Shown here: positions 1 to 8,749 of the stretch, in pieces
Position numbering within the stretch: position 1 is the first letter of the stretch
Layout of the letters: each line of letters opens with the position of its first letter
Origin: Mycobacterium sp. Marseille-P9652
GTDB taxonomy: Bacteria > Actinomycetota > Actinomycetes > Mycobacteriales > Mycobacteriaceae
NCBI RefSeq assembly: GCF_902652685.1
Contig: NZ_CACRUY010000031.1
Span: forward strand, 1 to 62,493
Length of the DNA stretch: 62,493 bases
Direction of reading: 5' to 3'
Made by a program: the position numbers and the translations under genes
The notes under the pieces: generated by a model
Database searches by the model: none
What the model was told of the DNA's origin: nothing
The model's input: the letters and a program-made list of their open reading frames with translations, nothing else

Positions 1-79
1 CCCGGGGAGAGCGCGCCCAACGATCGCCTCGACCGGGCGCGTCCCCTCCCGCCCCCCGGGGGGGGGGCCCCCGCCGGGC

Positions 80-1246
80 GTGGTGAAATACCGCCGGGCG
101 GGGGGGGGGGCCCGCGTTCAGCCAGGTAGGGCGGCGCCGCCCGCCGGGTGGTGGGAGGTGCGGGGGGTGGCGCTGTGGTTGGTGGGTGGGGGGGCGGCCC
201 GCGCGCCGGCGCCCGCCACGCCCGGCCCGCAGCGCAGCACGCAACATGACCAGGCCCGTGCCCGCAGCCAGCGCGTGCTGGACGACGCCGTCGGGGACTT
301 AATGGCCCGCACGCCCGGATGCTCGGCCGCGGTGGGGGTGAGGGGCCAGGTCGAGTGGACCGGGGTGGCCGGGGTCGCGGACACCGCGACGGGAGCCCCG
401 ATCACCACCCGAACGGTGTTCGACATCGCCTCGGTTTCAAAGCAATTCACCGCGACGGCGGCGCTGCTTCTGATCGGTGACGGCAAACTGGCGCTCGGCG
501 ACCCGCTTTCCCGGCACCTGCCCGAGCTGCCGGCCTGGGCGGCGGGGGTCACCGTCGAGCAGCTGATGCACCAGACGAGCGGCATCCCCGACTACGTCGG
601 GGTGCTCGAGGGCCAGGGGTTCTCCAGTGGCGACCGCACCACCGAGGAGCAGGCCCTGCAGGCCGTGGCCGACATCCCGCGGCTCGATTTCGCGCCCGGA
701 TCGCAGTTCGAGTACTCCAACTCCAACTACCTGCTGCTCGGCGAGATCGTGCACCGCGTGGCCCGCGTACCGCTCGCGCAGTTCCTGTCCGCGGAGATCT
801 TCCGGCCGCTGGGTCTGGACATGGTGCTCGACCCCACGGGCTCGCTGCCGGCGAAGGCCATTGCCTACGAGGCCTACGAGAAGGACGGCGGCGGCTACCG
901 CGCTTCGATCTCGGGCTGGGAGCAGGTCGGTGACGGCGGCATTCAGACCACGCCCAGCCAGCTCGTCGTATGGGGCGACAACTACCGCACCGGCCGCGTC
1001 GGCGGCTCCGAGCTGCTCGAGGCGCAGCTGGCCGGCGCGGTGCCGACCGGTCCCGACCGTTATGGCGCCGGGATCTACCTGATGGCCGACGGCAGCCTCG
1101 ATCACGACGGGATCTGGTCCGGATTCGTCACGGCGTTCCGGGTCAGCAAGGACCGGGCTACCTCCGTCGCGGTGAGCTGCAACACCGACAAGCAGGACGC
1201 CGAAGCCCTCGCGGGCGCGCTCGCCGCCGTGTGGGTGGGGCCGTAA
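80..1246 (+). CDS. Serine hydrolase, beta-lactamase/penicillin-binding fold (start uncertain)
   Basis: Class C beta-lactamase-like hydrolase, probably exported and acting on an ester or amide in the envelope. With the frame opened at 80, the catalytic SVSK tetrad (SxxK) is at about residues 118-121, a Tyr-Ser-Asn motif near 212 and a His-Asp-Gly motif near 342. These are the three motifs of the fold, in the right order. The first ~60 residues are Gly/Ala/Arg-rich and come from G/C homopolymer runs, so the true start, signal peptide or reading frame there cannot be trusted. It lies directly before a FadD31-like ligase, the position held from memory by the Rv1922 lipoprotein in M. tuberculosis. 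The catalytic domain is secure; substrate is unknown. Confidence 0.75.
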   Translation: MVKYRRAGGGARVQPGRAAPPAGWWEVRGVALWLVGGGAARAPAPATPGPQRSTQHDQARARSQRVLDDAVGDLMARTPGCSAAVGVRGQVEWTGVAGVADTATGAPITTRTVFDIASVSKQFTATAALLLIGDGKLALGDPLSRHLPELPAWAAGVTVEQLMHQTSGIPDYVGVLEGQGFSSGDRTTEEQALQAVADIPRLDFAPGSQFEYSNSNYLLLGEIVHRVARVPLAQFLSAEIFRPLGLDMVLDPTGSLPAKAIAYEAYEKDGGGYRASISGWEQVGDGGIQTTPSQLVVWGDNYRTGRVGGSELLEAQLAGAVPTGPDRYGAGIYLMADGSLDHDGIWSGFVTAFRVSKDRATSVAVSCNTDKQDAEALAGALAAVWVGP

Positions 1247-1313
1247 CCCGGCACCGGCCGGGCGGTGCGGACGATCACCGCGCCGAATGCGCGAGTGCCG
1301 CAGCGCCGTTGCC

Positions 1314-1319
1314 TACACT
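1314..1319 (+). promoter_or_regulatory. Candidate -10 box (TACACT) for a leaderless FAAL transcript
   Basis: TACACT lies exactly 12 to 7 bases before the ATG at 1326, the spacing expected if transcription starts on the start codon. No purine-rich ribosome binding site is visible before this ATG. Confidence 0.5.
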
Positions 1320-1325
1320 GCGCTT

Positions 1326-3164
1326 ATGGATTTCGGCTCCCGGCAGACCTCTGCGGCCGTTCCCGGCCTGCTCGAGATCGACGACTGCCTCGACGCCAAC
1401 GGCGAGGTCGCGCTGCCGCCCGGGGCCACGCTGATCTCGCTCATCGAACGCAACGTGGCGAATGTCGGCGACGCGGTGGCCTACCGGTACCTCGACCACA
1501 GCCGCGCGGCCGACGGGCAGGCGGTCGAGGTCACCTGGACCGAGTTCGGCGCCCGGCTGCAGGCCATCGGCGCGCGCGTGCAGCAGGTCGCCGATCGCGG
1601 TGACCGCGTCGCGGTCCTGGCACCGCAGGGCATCGACTACGTCGCGGGTTTCTACGGCGCGGTCAAGGCCGGGACCATCGCGGTGCCGCTGTTCGCGCCC
1701 GAACTTCCGGGACACGCGGAGCGCCTCGACACGGCCTTGCGCGACGCCGAACCCACGGTGGTGCTGACGACGGCCGGGGCGCGCGACGCGGTGGAGAAGT
1801 TCCTGGCGACCCTGCCGGCCGGGGCGAGGCCGCGCGTCGTCGTCATCGACGACATCCCGGACTCGGAGGGGGAGCGCTTCGCCGCGACGGAGCTGGGCAT
1901 GGACGACGTGTCCCACCTGCAGTACACCTCGGGCGCCACGCGCCCGCCGGTCGGCGTGGAGATCACGCACCGGGCGGTCGGCACCAACCTGGTGCAGATG
2001 ATCCTGTCGATCGACCTGCTGGACCGAAACACCCACGGCGTCAGCTGGTTACCGCTCTATCACGACATGGGCCTGTCGATGATCGGCTTCCCGGCGGTGT
2101 ACGGGGGGCATTCGACGCTGATGTCGCCGACGGCGTTCGTCCGCCGGCCGCTGCGGTGGATTCAGGCCCTGTCCGCGGCATCGAAGCAGGGCCGCGCGGT
2201 CACCGCCGCCCCGAACTTCGCCTACGAGTGGACCGCGCAGCGCGGCCTGCCCGGGCCGGGCGACGACATCGACCTGAGCAATGTGGTCATGATCATCGGC
2301 TCCGAACCCGTCAGCATGGACGCGATCCGGACGTTCACCGCGGCGTTCGAGCCGTACGGCCTGCCGCGCACGGCGTTCAAGCCGTCCTACGGAATTGCCG
2401 AGGCGACGCTGTTCGTCGCCAACATCGCCCCCGACGAAGAGCCGTCGGTGGTTTACCTCGACCGCGACGAGTTGGCCGCCGGCCGGGCGGTGCGGGTCGC
2501 GCCCGACGCGCCCACCGCGGTGGCGCAGGTGTCCTGCGGGCGGGTGGCGCGCAGCGAGTGGGCGGTGATCGTCGATCCCGACACCGAGACCGAGCTGCCC
2601 GACGGCCGCGTCGGCGAGATCTGGCTGCAGGGCGACAACGTCGGTCGGGGCTATTGGGGCCTGCCGGAGCAGACGCAGCTGGCGTTCGGCGCGAAGCTGC
2701 AGGCGACGCTCGAGCAGGGCAGTCACGCCGACGGCTCGGCCGTCGCGCGCACCTGGCTGCGGACCGGCGACCTGGGGCTCTACCTCGACGGGGCGCTGTA
2801 CGTGACCGGCCGAATCGCCGACCTGGTGACCGTCGATGGCCGCAACCACTACCCGCAGGACATCGAGGCCACCGTGGCCGAAGCCTCGCCGATGGTGCGG
2901 CGCGGATACGTCACCGCGTTCACCGCACCGGCCGACCGCGGCGAACGCCTGGTGGTTGTGGCCGAGCGCGCCGCCGGCACCAGCCACGACGACCCGGCGC
3001 CGGCGATCGAGGCTATCGGCGCGGCGGTGTCACACCGGCACGGCGTGACGGTGGCCGACGTGCGTTTCCTGCCGGCCGGTGGCATCCCGCGCACCACCAG
3101 CGGCAAGCTGGCGCGCCGCGCCTGCCGGGCCCAGTACGTGGCCGGAACGCTCGGCGTGCACTGA
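1326..3164 (+). CDS. fadD31: Fatty-acyl-AMP ligase (FAAL), FadD31-like
   Basis: ANL-superfamily adenylating enzyme of 612 aa that activates a fatty acid as acyl-AMP for transfer to an acyl carrier protein or another acceptor. The ATP-binding P-loop reads YTSGATRPP near residue 200. The C-terminal catalytic lysine motif TSGKLARR lies close to the end, and the conserved acyl-adenylate region YRTGDLG-like (LRTGDLGLY) is present. Total length fits mycobacterial FAALs. ATG 1326 is chosen over upstream in-frame codons because it has a -10 box at leaderless spacing and the family N-terminus begins there. The symbol rests on synteny recalled from M. tuberculosis (serine hydrolase before; SDR, DJ-1, AraC and tpx after); other FAALs such as FadD21 or FadD23 cannot be excluded. 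No polyketide synthase is adjacent. Confidence 0.85.
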   Translation: MDFGSRQTSAAVPGLLEIDDCLDANGEVALPPGATLISLIERNVANVGDAVAYRYLDHSRAADGQAVEVTWTEFGARLQAIGARVQQVADRGDRVAVLAPQGIDYVAGFYGAVKAGTIAVPLFAPELPGHAERLDTALRDAEPTVVLTTAGARDAVEKFLATLPAGARPRVVVIDDIPDSEGERFAATELGMDDVSHLQYTSGATRPPVGVEITHRAVGTNLVQMILSIDLLDRNTHGVSWLPLYHDMGLSMIGFPAVYGGHSTLMSPTAFVRRPLRWIQALSAASKQGRAVTAAPNFAYEWTAQRGLPGPGDDIDLSNVVMIIGSEPVSMDAIRTFTAAFEPYGLPRTAFKPSYGIAEATLFVANIAPDEEPSVVYLDRDELAAGRAVRVAPDAPTAVAQVSCGRVARSEWAVIVDPDTETELPDGRVGEIWLQGDNVGRGYWGLPEQTQLAFGAKLQATLEQGSHADGSAVARTWLRTGDLGLYLDGALYVTGRIADLVTVDGRNHYPQDIEATVAEASPMVRRGYVTAFTAPADRGERLVVVAERAAGTSHDDPAPAIEAIGAAVSHRHGVTVADVRFLPAGGIPRTTSGKLARRACRAQYVAGTLGVH

Positions 3165-3234
3165 CCGCGGGACGAGGATCCCGCCCACCGCACGGATGAA
3201 GTCTGGCCCGATTCCTGGCGAGAATGCGCGTTTT

Positions 3235-3251
3235 CCAGCAAGATCTGCTGG
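3235..3251. promoter_or_regulatory. Short inverted repeat upstream of sulfatase
   Basis: CCAGCA and TGCTGG are separated by five bases in the 109-bp gap before the sulfatase, 23 bases before its ATG and just upstream of the GGGAGA ribosome binding site. It could be an operator or an mRNA hairpin. Confidence 0.3.
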
Positions 3252-3273
3252 ACCACATCGACCGGGAGAAACC

Positions 3274-5598
3274 ATGGCCGACCTGCCGCCCGCGGACCCA
3301 CCCTTTCGCGGCGTCATCAACGAGTTCGCGAAAGACTCCACCTCGGTCAGGCCGTCGATCACCCGTCCACCGGCCGGCGCGCCGAACGTCGTCGTGGTGC
3401 TGCTCGACGACGTCGGATTCGGCGCCTCGTCCACGTTCGGCGGTCCCATCCCGACGCCCACGCTGGACCGCGTCGCGCGAGAGGGATTGCGCTACAACCA
3501 GTTTCACACCACCGCCCTGTGCTCGCCGACTCGCGCCGCCCTGCTGACCGGGCGCAACCACCACAGCGCGCACATGGGCACCATCTGCGACATCGCCTAC
3601 GGCTTCCCCGGGTACGACAGCGTCATACCGCAGAGCACGGCCACGGTCGCGCAAGTCCTGCGCATGAGCGGATACGGCACGGCGATGATCGGCAAGGCGC
3701 ACGTGACGCCGACGTGGGAGACGGGCCCGGCCGGCCCGTTCGACCGCTGGCCCACCGGACTCGGGTTCGACAGGTTCTACGGCTTTCTGGGGGGCGACAC
3801 CTCGCAATACGAGCCGGCGCTCTACGACCAGACCACGCCGGTCGAGCCCTATGTCGGCCGCGACGACTACCACCTCACCGAGGACCTCGCCGACAAGGCG
3901 ATCGACTGGATCCGGTTGCAGAAGACGTCGGCGCCCGACAAGCCGTTCTTCCTGTACTTCGCGCCGGGCGCGACGCACAGCCCCCACCACGTCTGGCCAG
4001 AGTGGTGGCAGCGGTTCGCGGGGCAATTCGACGACGGCTGGGATGCCTTGCGGGAGAGGACGTATGCCCGCCAGCTGGAGATGGGCATCGTGCCCGCGGG
4101 CACCCGGTTGACGCCGCGGCCCGAACAGATACCCGCGTGGGCGGACTACGACGACCGCTACAAGCCGGTGGCCCGCCGCCTGATGGAGGTCTATGCCGGC
4201 TTCCTGGCTCATACCGACGCTCAGGTCGGGCGCCTCGCCGACGCCGTCGACGCGCTGGGCATCTGGGAGGACACGCTGTTCGTCTACATGTGCGGCGACA
4301 ACGGCGCGTCGGCCGAAGGGACCATCCACGGCGCCTGGAGCTCGCCCGCCTTCCAGAACGGGCTGCCCGAGGACCCGGAATGGCTGCTGGCGCACATCGA
4401 CGACTTCGGCACGGCCCGCTGCGACAACCACTACAACGTCGGCTGGGCGTGGGCGCTGGACGCACCGTTTCAGTGGATGAAGCAGGTGGCCTCCCACTTC
4501 GGCGGCACCCGCAACGGCCTCGCCATCTCGTGGCCGCGCGGGATCGGCGCGGCGGGGGAGCAGCGCAGCCAGTTCCACCACGTCATCGACATCGTTCCCA
4601 CCATCCTCGACGCCGCCGGCATCGAGCTGCCCGCACGGGTCAACGGCGTCGACCAGCGGCCCATCGAGGGTGTCAGCATGCGGTACTCCTTCGACGACGC
4701 CGCGGCAGACAGCCGGCGGACCACCCAGTACTTCGAGATCTTCGGCAACCGGGCGATCTATCAAAGCGGTTGGATCGCATCGTGTTTCCACGGCCGGCTG
4801 CCCTGGATCCGCACCGGGGCACACCCGTTCGGCGACAGCGAACGCTGGGAGCTGTACGACCTGGGCGGCGACTTCAGCCAGGGCGTGGACCTCGCCGACC
4901 GACACCCGGACAAGCTCGCCGAACTCAAGGCCGTCTTCGACGCCGAGGCGCGCAAGTACGGCGTCTACCCCCTGAGTGACGGGACACTGGCCCGCGCCCT
5001 GCCGGCCAGCCGGCCCAGCCAGCTCGGTGATCGCAGCAAGGTCACCTACTTTCCCGGCCAGGTGCGCATCCCCGAAGCCACCACGCTCGGCTACACCAGC
5101 ACCTCGTTCGACATCCGGGCACACCTGCGGATACCGCCGGGCGGCGCACGGGGCGTGGTCATCTGCATCGGCGGGGCGATGGCCGGGTGGAGCCTGTACC
5201 TGCAGGACGGGGTTCCGGTTTTCACCTACAACTACCTGGGGCACGAACTCACCACCATCGCCGCGCCGCACGCGCTCCCGGAAGGCCAAGTGCTGCTTGG
5301 TCTTTCCTTCGCCTACGACGGCGGGGGGCTGGGCAAAGGCGCCACAGCGTCACTGCTGGTCGACGACGCCCCGGTGAGCAGCGGGCGCATCGAGAACACG
5401 GTGCCGTTCCGGTTCTCGATGAGTGGCGAGACGTTGGACGTCGGCGTCGACACCGGCTCGCCCGTGGCGCCGTACGGACACGCCTTCGCGTTCACGGGGG
5501 GTATCGACCGGGTCGACGTCACCGTCGCCCCGCGTCCCGCCGACCTGGCCGCGGCGATCGCCGAGGCCGAGACGCGCGCGGCCATCGCCGCGCAATGA
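3274..5598 (+). CDS. Type I (formylglycine-dependent) arylsulfatase
   Basis: Sulfatase of 774 aa that would hydrolyse a sulfate ester on a lipid, glycan or aryl substrate. The signature CSPTR (CxPxR) has its cysteine at about residue 83, where maturation to formylglycine is expected. The metal-binding Asp pair lies in VLLDDVGFG near residue 46, and GYGTAMIGKAH carries a conserved active-site lysine. A C-terminal beta-rich extension of about 200 residues is typical of the long mycobacterial AtsA/AtsD-type enzymes. No signal peptide is evident. The ATG at 3274 has GGGAGA just upstream; longer in-frame openings lack this. Its stop overlaps the start of the following GAP-family gene (ATGA), so the two are translationally coupled. 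No formylglycine-generating enzyme gene is in the window. Confidence 0.92.
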   Translation: MADLPPADPPFRGVINEFAKDSTSVRPSITRPPAGAPNVVVVLLDDVGFGASSTFGGPIPTPTLDRVAREGLRYNQFHTTALCSPTRAALLTGRNHHSAHMGTICDIAYGFPGYDSVIPQSTATVAQVLRMSGYGTAMIGKAHVTPTWETGPAGPFDRWPTGLGFDRFYGFLGGDTSQYEPALYDQTTPVEPYVGRDDYHLTEDLADKAIDWIRLQKTSAPDKPFFLYFAPGATHSPHHVWPEWWQRFAGQFDDGWDALRERTYARQLEMGIVPAGTRLTPRPEQIPAWADYDDRYKPVARRLMEVYAGFLAHTDAQVGRLADAVDALGIWEDTLFVYMCGDNGASAEGTIHGAWSSPAFQNGLPEDPEWLLAHIDDFGTARCDNHYNVGWAWALDAPFQWMKQVASHFGGTRNGLAISWPRGIGAAGEQRSQFHHVIDIVPTILDAAGIELPARVNGVDQRPIEGVSMRYSFDDAAADSRRTTQYFEIFGNRAIYQSGWIASCFHGRLPWIRTGAHPFGDSERWELYDLGGDFSQGVDLADRHPDKLAELKAVFDAEARKYGVYPLSDGTLARALPASRPSQLGDRSKVTYFPGQVRIPEATTLGYTSTSFDIRAHLRIPPGGARGVVICIGGAMAGWSLYLQDGVPVFTYNYLGHELTTIAAPHALPEGQVLLGLSFAYDGGGLGKGATASLLVDDAPVSSGRIENTVPFRFSMSGETLDVGVDTGSPVAPYGHAFAFTGGIDRVDVTVAPRPADLAAAIAEAETRAAIAAQ

Positions 5599-6275
5599 CG
5601 GGCGTCTGGAGCGGTCTGGTCCCGCTGATCCTCGGCAGCGCCCTCGAGCCGATCGAGATCGCCATCACGATCACGCTTTTGAGCACGCCGTCGCGGCTGC
5701 GGGCGGCCGGCGCCTGGATCGCGGGACATGGCACCACGCGCCTGCTCCAGGGCCTTGTTTTCGGGACGATCCTGCACTGGGGTGCGCGCAGCGCCGACCC
5801 TTCGCGTTCGCGCCACTGGGTGGTGTCGACCGTCCTGTTGGTCGTCGCCCTCGTGTTCCTGGTCACCGCGGCGCGCGCCGCGTTCGGCCATGACGAGCCC
5901 AACGCGCCCCCGTCCAAGTGGATGACCATGCTCACCACCGCGACGCCCACTAGGGCGTTCTTCATCGGCGCGGGTGTGATGGCCGTTTCGGTGAAGGCCT
6001 GGGTCTTCACGCTCGCCGCAATCGGCGTGATCGGCGGCGCGGACTCGGGACACGCCACCAACGTCGCCACCTACGTCGCGTTCGTCGTCCTGGCTTCGAG
6101 CGGGAACCTGCTCGTCGTCGGCGCGGCCGCGTTCCTGCCCGGCCGGTCGCGCTCCCTGCTGGACCGGACAATGCGCTGGATCCAGGACAACGACCGGCCG
6201 ATCATGGTCGTCGTGGGCCTGGTGTTCGGGATCTGGTTCGGCGCCAAGGCGCTGCACGGCTTCGGCATTTTCTAG
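5595..6275 (+). CDS. GAP/Sap-family membrane protein (lipid-addressing type)
   Basis: Polytopic membrane protein of 226 aa with about six hydrophobic helices and an N-terminal PLILGSALEPIEI motif. This is characteristic of the mycobacterial GAP family (GPL-addressing protein; Sap for sulfolipid-1), whose members assist surface delivery of glycolipids alongside MmpL transporters. The start codon overlaps the sulfatase stop codon by four bases, so both proteins come from one mRNA. The pairing suggests that the sulfatase product or substrate is a lipid handled at the membrane; this is inference. Family assignment is by motif and topology, with no similarity search available. Confidence 0.75.
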   Translation: MTGVWSGLVPLILGSALEPIEIAITITLLSTPSRLRAAGAWIAGHGTTRLLQGLVFGTILHWGARSADPSRSRHWVVSTVLLVVALVFLVTAARAAFGHDEPNAPPSKWMTMLTTATPTRAFFIGAGVMAVSVKAWVFTLAAIGVIGGADSGHATNVATYVAFVVLASSGNLLVVGAAAFLPGRSRSLLDRTMRWIQDNDRPIMVVVGLVFGIWFGAKALHGFGIF

Positions 6276-6311
6276 AAGGGCAAGCCCCGCTACTCTCCCC
6301 TCGGAGGCACG

Positions 6312-7544
6312 ATGGTTCTCAAGGTCGCCGTTTCACCGGAGTCGATCCAGGGTGAGGTCGAAGCCGGCTACGGCAAGGTCGCCGACGCGTTCCGGGCGAG
6401 CTTTCGCGACGGCGCCGAGGTCGGGGCGGCCGTCGCGGTCTACCGCGACGGCGTCAAGGTCGTCGACCTGTGGGGCGGCTACCGCAACGGGTTGACCAAG
6501 CACCCGTGGCAGGCCGACACGATGGTCAACATGTTCTCCACGACCAAGGGCGTGGCCGCCCTGGTCGTGGCGGTGGCCGTCTCCCGGGGCCTGGTCTCCT
6601 ACGACGCCAGGGTCGCCGACTACTGGCCCGAGTTCGCGCAAGCCGGCAAGGGCGACGTGACCGTCCGCCAACTCCTGGGGCATCAGGCGGGGCTGTGCGC
6701 GCTGAAGCCGAAGCCGACGCTGGCCGACGTGGCCGACCCGGCCAGGCTCGCATCCATCCTGGCCGCGCAGGCGCCGGCGTGGCGGCCGGGTTCGCGGCAC
6801 GGGTACCACGCGATCACGCTCGGCTGGTACAAGTCCGAGCTGATCCGGCGCACCGACCCGGCCGGGCGCACCCTGGGCCGGTTCATGGACGACGAGATCG
6901 TCCGGCCGATGGGGCTGGACCTGCACATCGGCCTGCCGGACTCCGTCGACCGCGCGCGCGTCGCCCACGTGCACAACTGGAACCGGGCCGAGACGCTGTT
7001 CCACCTCAACGTGATGCCGGCCGGCTTCCTGGGCGCCTCGCTCAACCCGATCGGCCTGACGGCGCGGACCGTCTCGGTCCCGCGCGGCGTCGACCCGTTC
7101 AACGGCGACTACAACCGCGACGACGTCCGGGCGGCCGAGATTCCGTCCGCCAACGGCATCGGGACGGCCCGGTCGGTGGCGCGCATGTACGGCAGCGCCG
7201 CGACCGGTGGCGCCGAACTCGGCTTGAACGCCGCCACTTTCGATAAGCTGACGGCGCCCGCGACCGAGCCGAGCCAGGGCATCCGCGACAAGGTGATGCA
7301 CGCGGACGTGGCCTACTCGCTCGGCTTCTGCAAGCCGGTGCCGCATTTCGAGTTCGGGTCGTCCGGCCGGGCCTTCGGGACGCCCGGCTTCGGTGGCTCG
7401 TTCGGCTGCGCCGACCCCGACACCGGCACCGGCTTCGCCTACGTCATGAACCGGCTGGGCTTTCACCTGTGGAGCGACCCACGCGAGCTGGCCCTGCGGC
7501 AGGCCCTGTTTCGCGACGTCCTCGGGGCGCGGCCACAGACCTGA
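6312..7544 (+). CDS. Beta-lactamase-fold esterase (family VIII carboxylesterase type)
   Basis: Serine hydrolase of 410 aa in the class C beta-lactamase/EstB-like group, which in mycobacteria includes several Lip esterases. The SxxK motif is STTK at residues 76-79 in NMFSTTKGVAAL. A Tyr motif in GYHAITLGWY lies near residue 165, and a Gly-rich C-terminal segment GTPGFGGSFGCADP corresponds to the KTG-like region. No signal peptide is visible, so it is probably cytoplasmic. The ATG at 6312 is preceded by TCGGAGG. It follows the GAP-family gene by 36 bases and may share its transcript. A large hairpin begins 14 bases after its stop. Substrate unknown; short-chain esters are typical of the family. 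Confidence 0.82.
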   Translation: MVLKVAVSPESIQGEVEAGYGKVADAFRASFRDGAEVGAAVAVYRDGVKVVDLWGGYRNGLTKHPWQADTMVNMFSTTKGVAALVVAVAVSRGLVSYDARVADYWPEFAQAGKGDVTVRQLLGHQAGLCALKPKPTLADVADPARLASILAAQAPAWRPGSRHGYHAITLGWYKSELIRRTDPAGRTLGRFMDDEIVRPMGLDLHIGLPDSVDRARVAHVHNWNRAETLFHLNVMPAGFLGASLNPIGLTARTVSVPRGVDPFNGDYNRDDVRAAEIPSANGIGTARSVARMYGSAATGGAELGLNAATFDKLTAPATEPSQGIRDKVMHADVAYSLGFCKPVPHFEFGSSGRAFGTPGFGGSFGCADPDTGTGFAYVMNRLGFHLWSDPRELALRQALFRDVLGARPQT

Positions 7545-7557
7545 CCGAGTTCAGCCA

Positions 7558-7618
7558 GCCGAACGTCGAGTTGTTGCGCCGCATGCCGCACATCGGCGAC
7601 AACAAGTCGACGTTCGGC
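7558..7618 (+). terminator. Large stem-loop after the esterase gene
   Basis: Arms 7558-7576 (GCCGAACGTCGAGTTGTTG) and 7600-7618 pair over 19 bp with one mismatch around a 23-base loop. The stem starts 14 bases downstream of the esterase stop and ends 18 bases before the next ATG. There is no U-tract, as is usual for mycobacterial terminators. It could instead be an mRNA-processing or attenuation hairpin for the next gene. Confidence 0.5.
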
Positions 7619-7636
7619 CGCAATATATTCGAGGGT

Positions 7637-8308
7637 ATGGGTCTGCTCATTCGCCTCGCGGAGCTCTTGATCGTGATCCTGCCGCTGATCGCCGCGACCG
7701 TCGCCGCGGTGAGGGCATTCACGGGTAACAGGCGGGGACCCGCCGAACCGCAGGACCCGCAGCAAGCGCCCGTCGCCGACCCCGCGTCCGCAACCACGGG
7801 CAACAGCCACGCCGCGCAATGGCGGTCCATTCGCCGCGTCATCGACGAGCACACGCGCACCGACGCGCGCTGGCTCGACTATGAGCTCGACGTCGCCAAG
7901 CTGCTGGACTTCCCGCTCATGACCGACATGCGCGACCCGCTCACGATCGCCTTCCACAAGGCGAAGCTCCGGGCCGACTTCCTGCGGCCCGCGAAGGCGG
8001 AGGACCTGCTCGACGACCGGGAGGCGGCCGCGCAGTACCGGGCCGCCGTCGAGGACTACGTCACCGCGTTCAACAGCGCCGAGGCGGAGGCGACGCGCCG
8101 GCGCCGCAACGACTTCGCGCCGGCGGACCAGCAGCGGATCGTCCGTGCCCAGAATCTTTTACGCATGGCGTCGGACCCCGGGGCGGCACCGCAGGAGCGG
8201 CAGCACGCCTATGACCGGGCCCGCAAGGAGCTCGCCGGCCTGCTCGTGCTGCCGACCACCGCTCAGGCCGCCATCGAGCGCGGAATCTCCGGCGAGCTCG
8301 AGGGATAG
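7637..8308 (+). CDS. Membrane-anchored protein of unknown function
   Basis: Protein of 223 aa with one N-terminal transmembrane segment (residues about 6-28), a Pro/Gln-rich linker and a charged, helical soluble domain with Arg/Ala/Glu-rich stretches. The ATG at 7637 is chosen because GAGGG precedes it and the sequence starts straight into a membrane helix. The frame stays open back to 7469, but that part overlaps the esterase and crosses the large hairpin. I recognise no enzymatic motif. The topology would place a C-terminal domain on one face of the membrane. It looks like a conserved mycobacterial hypothetical protein. Confidence 0.7.
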   Translation: MGLLIRLAELLIVILPLIAATVAAVRAFTGNRRGPAEPQDPQQAPVADPASATTGNSHAAQWRSIRRVIDEHTRTDARWLDYELDVAKLLDFPLMTDMRDPLTIAFHKAKLRADFLRPAKAEDLLDDREAAAQYRAAVEDYVTAFNSAEAEATRRRRNDFAPADQQRIVRAQNLLRMASDPGAAPQERQHAYDRARKELAGLLVLPTTAQAAIERGISGELEG

Positions 8309-8370
8309 GGGATGGCCCCAGTGACTTTGGGCTCTTATCCCGCCGGTCGGGCCGTGGGCATCATGGCCGC

Positions 8371-8733
8371 ATGATCGAATACGAACTCGACAAAGAGCAC
8401 TCCATCCTGGAGGCGCGGCCCCAGTCCGCGCTCGACAAGGAGGATTTCGTCGAACTGGCCAAGGCCGTCGATCCGCAGATCGAGGCCGCGGGCGACCTGG
8501 CCGGCATCATCATCAGCGCTCCGTCGTTTCCGGGCTGGGACAGCTTCGGCGCGATGGTCACCCATTTCCGCTTCGTCCGCGATCACCACAAGCACGTCAA
8601 GAAGATCGCGGTGGTCACCGACTCCCACCTCGGGGATGTGGCAGAGCACCTCGCCGCCCACTTCGTGTCGGCGAAGATCCGCCACTTCCCGGCCGGGGAA
8701 GTCGACCAGGCCCGGCAATGGGTCGCGGAATGA
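8371..8733 (+). CDS. SpoIIAA/STAS-like protein
   Basis: Small 120-aa soluble protein whose pattern (an N-terminal EYELDKEHSILE strand, a central Gly-Ile-Ile-Ile-Ser strand, then a His-Lys-rich VRDHHKHVKKIAVVTD segment) matches SpoIIAA-like proteins of the STAS fold (DUF3478). Such proteins are thought to bind lipids or hydrophobic ligands; the biological role is not established. It begins at ATG 8371 and is followed by DUF2071 after 16 bases, so the two are probably co-transcribed. Confidence 0.75.
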   Translation: MIEYELDKEHSILEARPQSALDKEDFVELAKAVDPQIEAAGDLAGIIISAPSFPGWDSFGAMVTHFRFVRDHHKHVKKIAVVTDSHLGDVAEHLAAHFVSAKIRHFPAGEVDQARQWVAE

Positions 8734-8749
8734 GTGCCACGATGGGGGA

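Noticed and set aside
3013-5289. 758-aa antisense frame over the sulfatase gene
   Set aside because: The sulfatase on the opposite strand has a full set of catalytic motifs; the antisense product is Arg/Gly/Val-rich without motifs.
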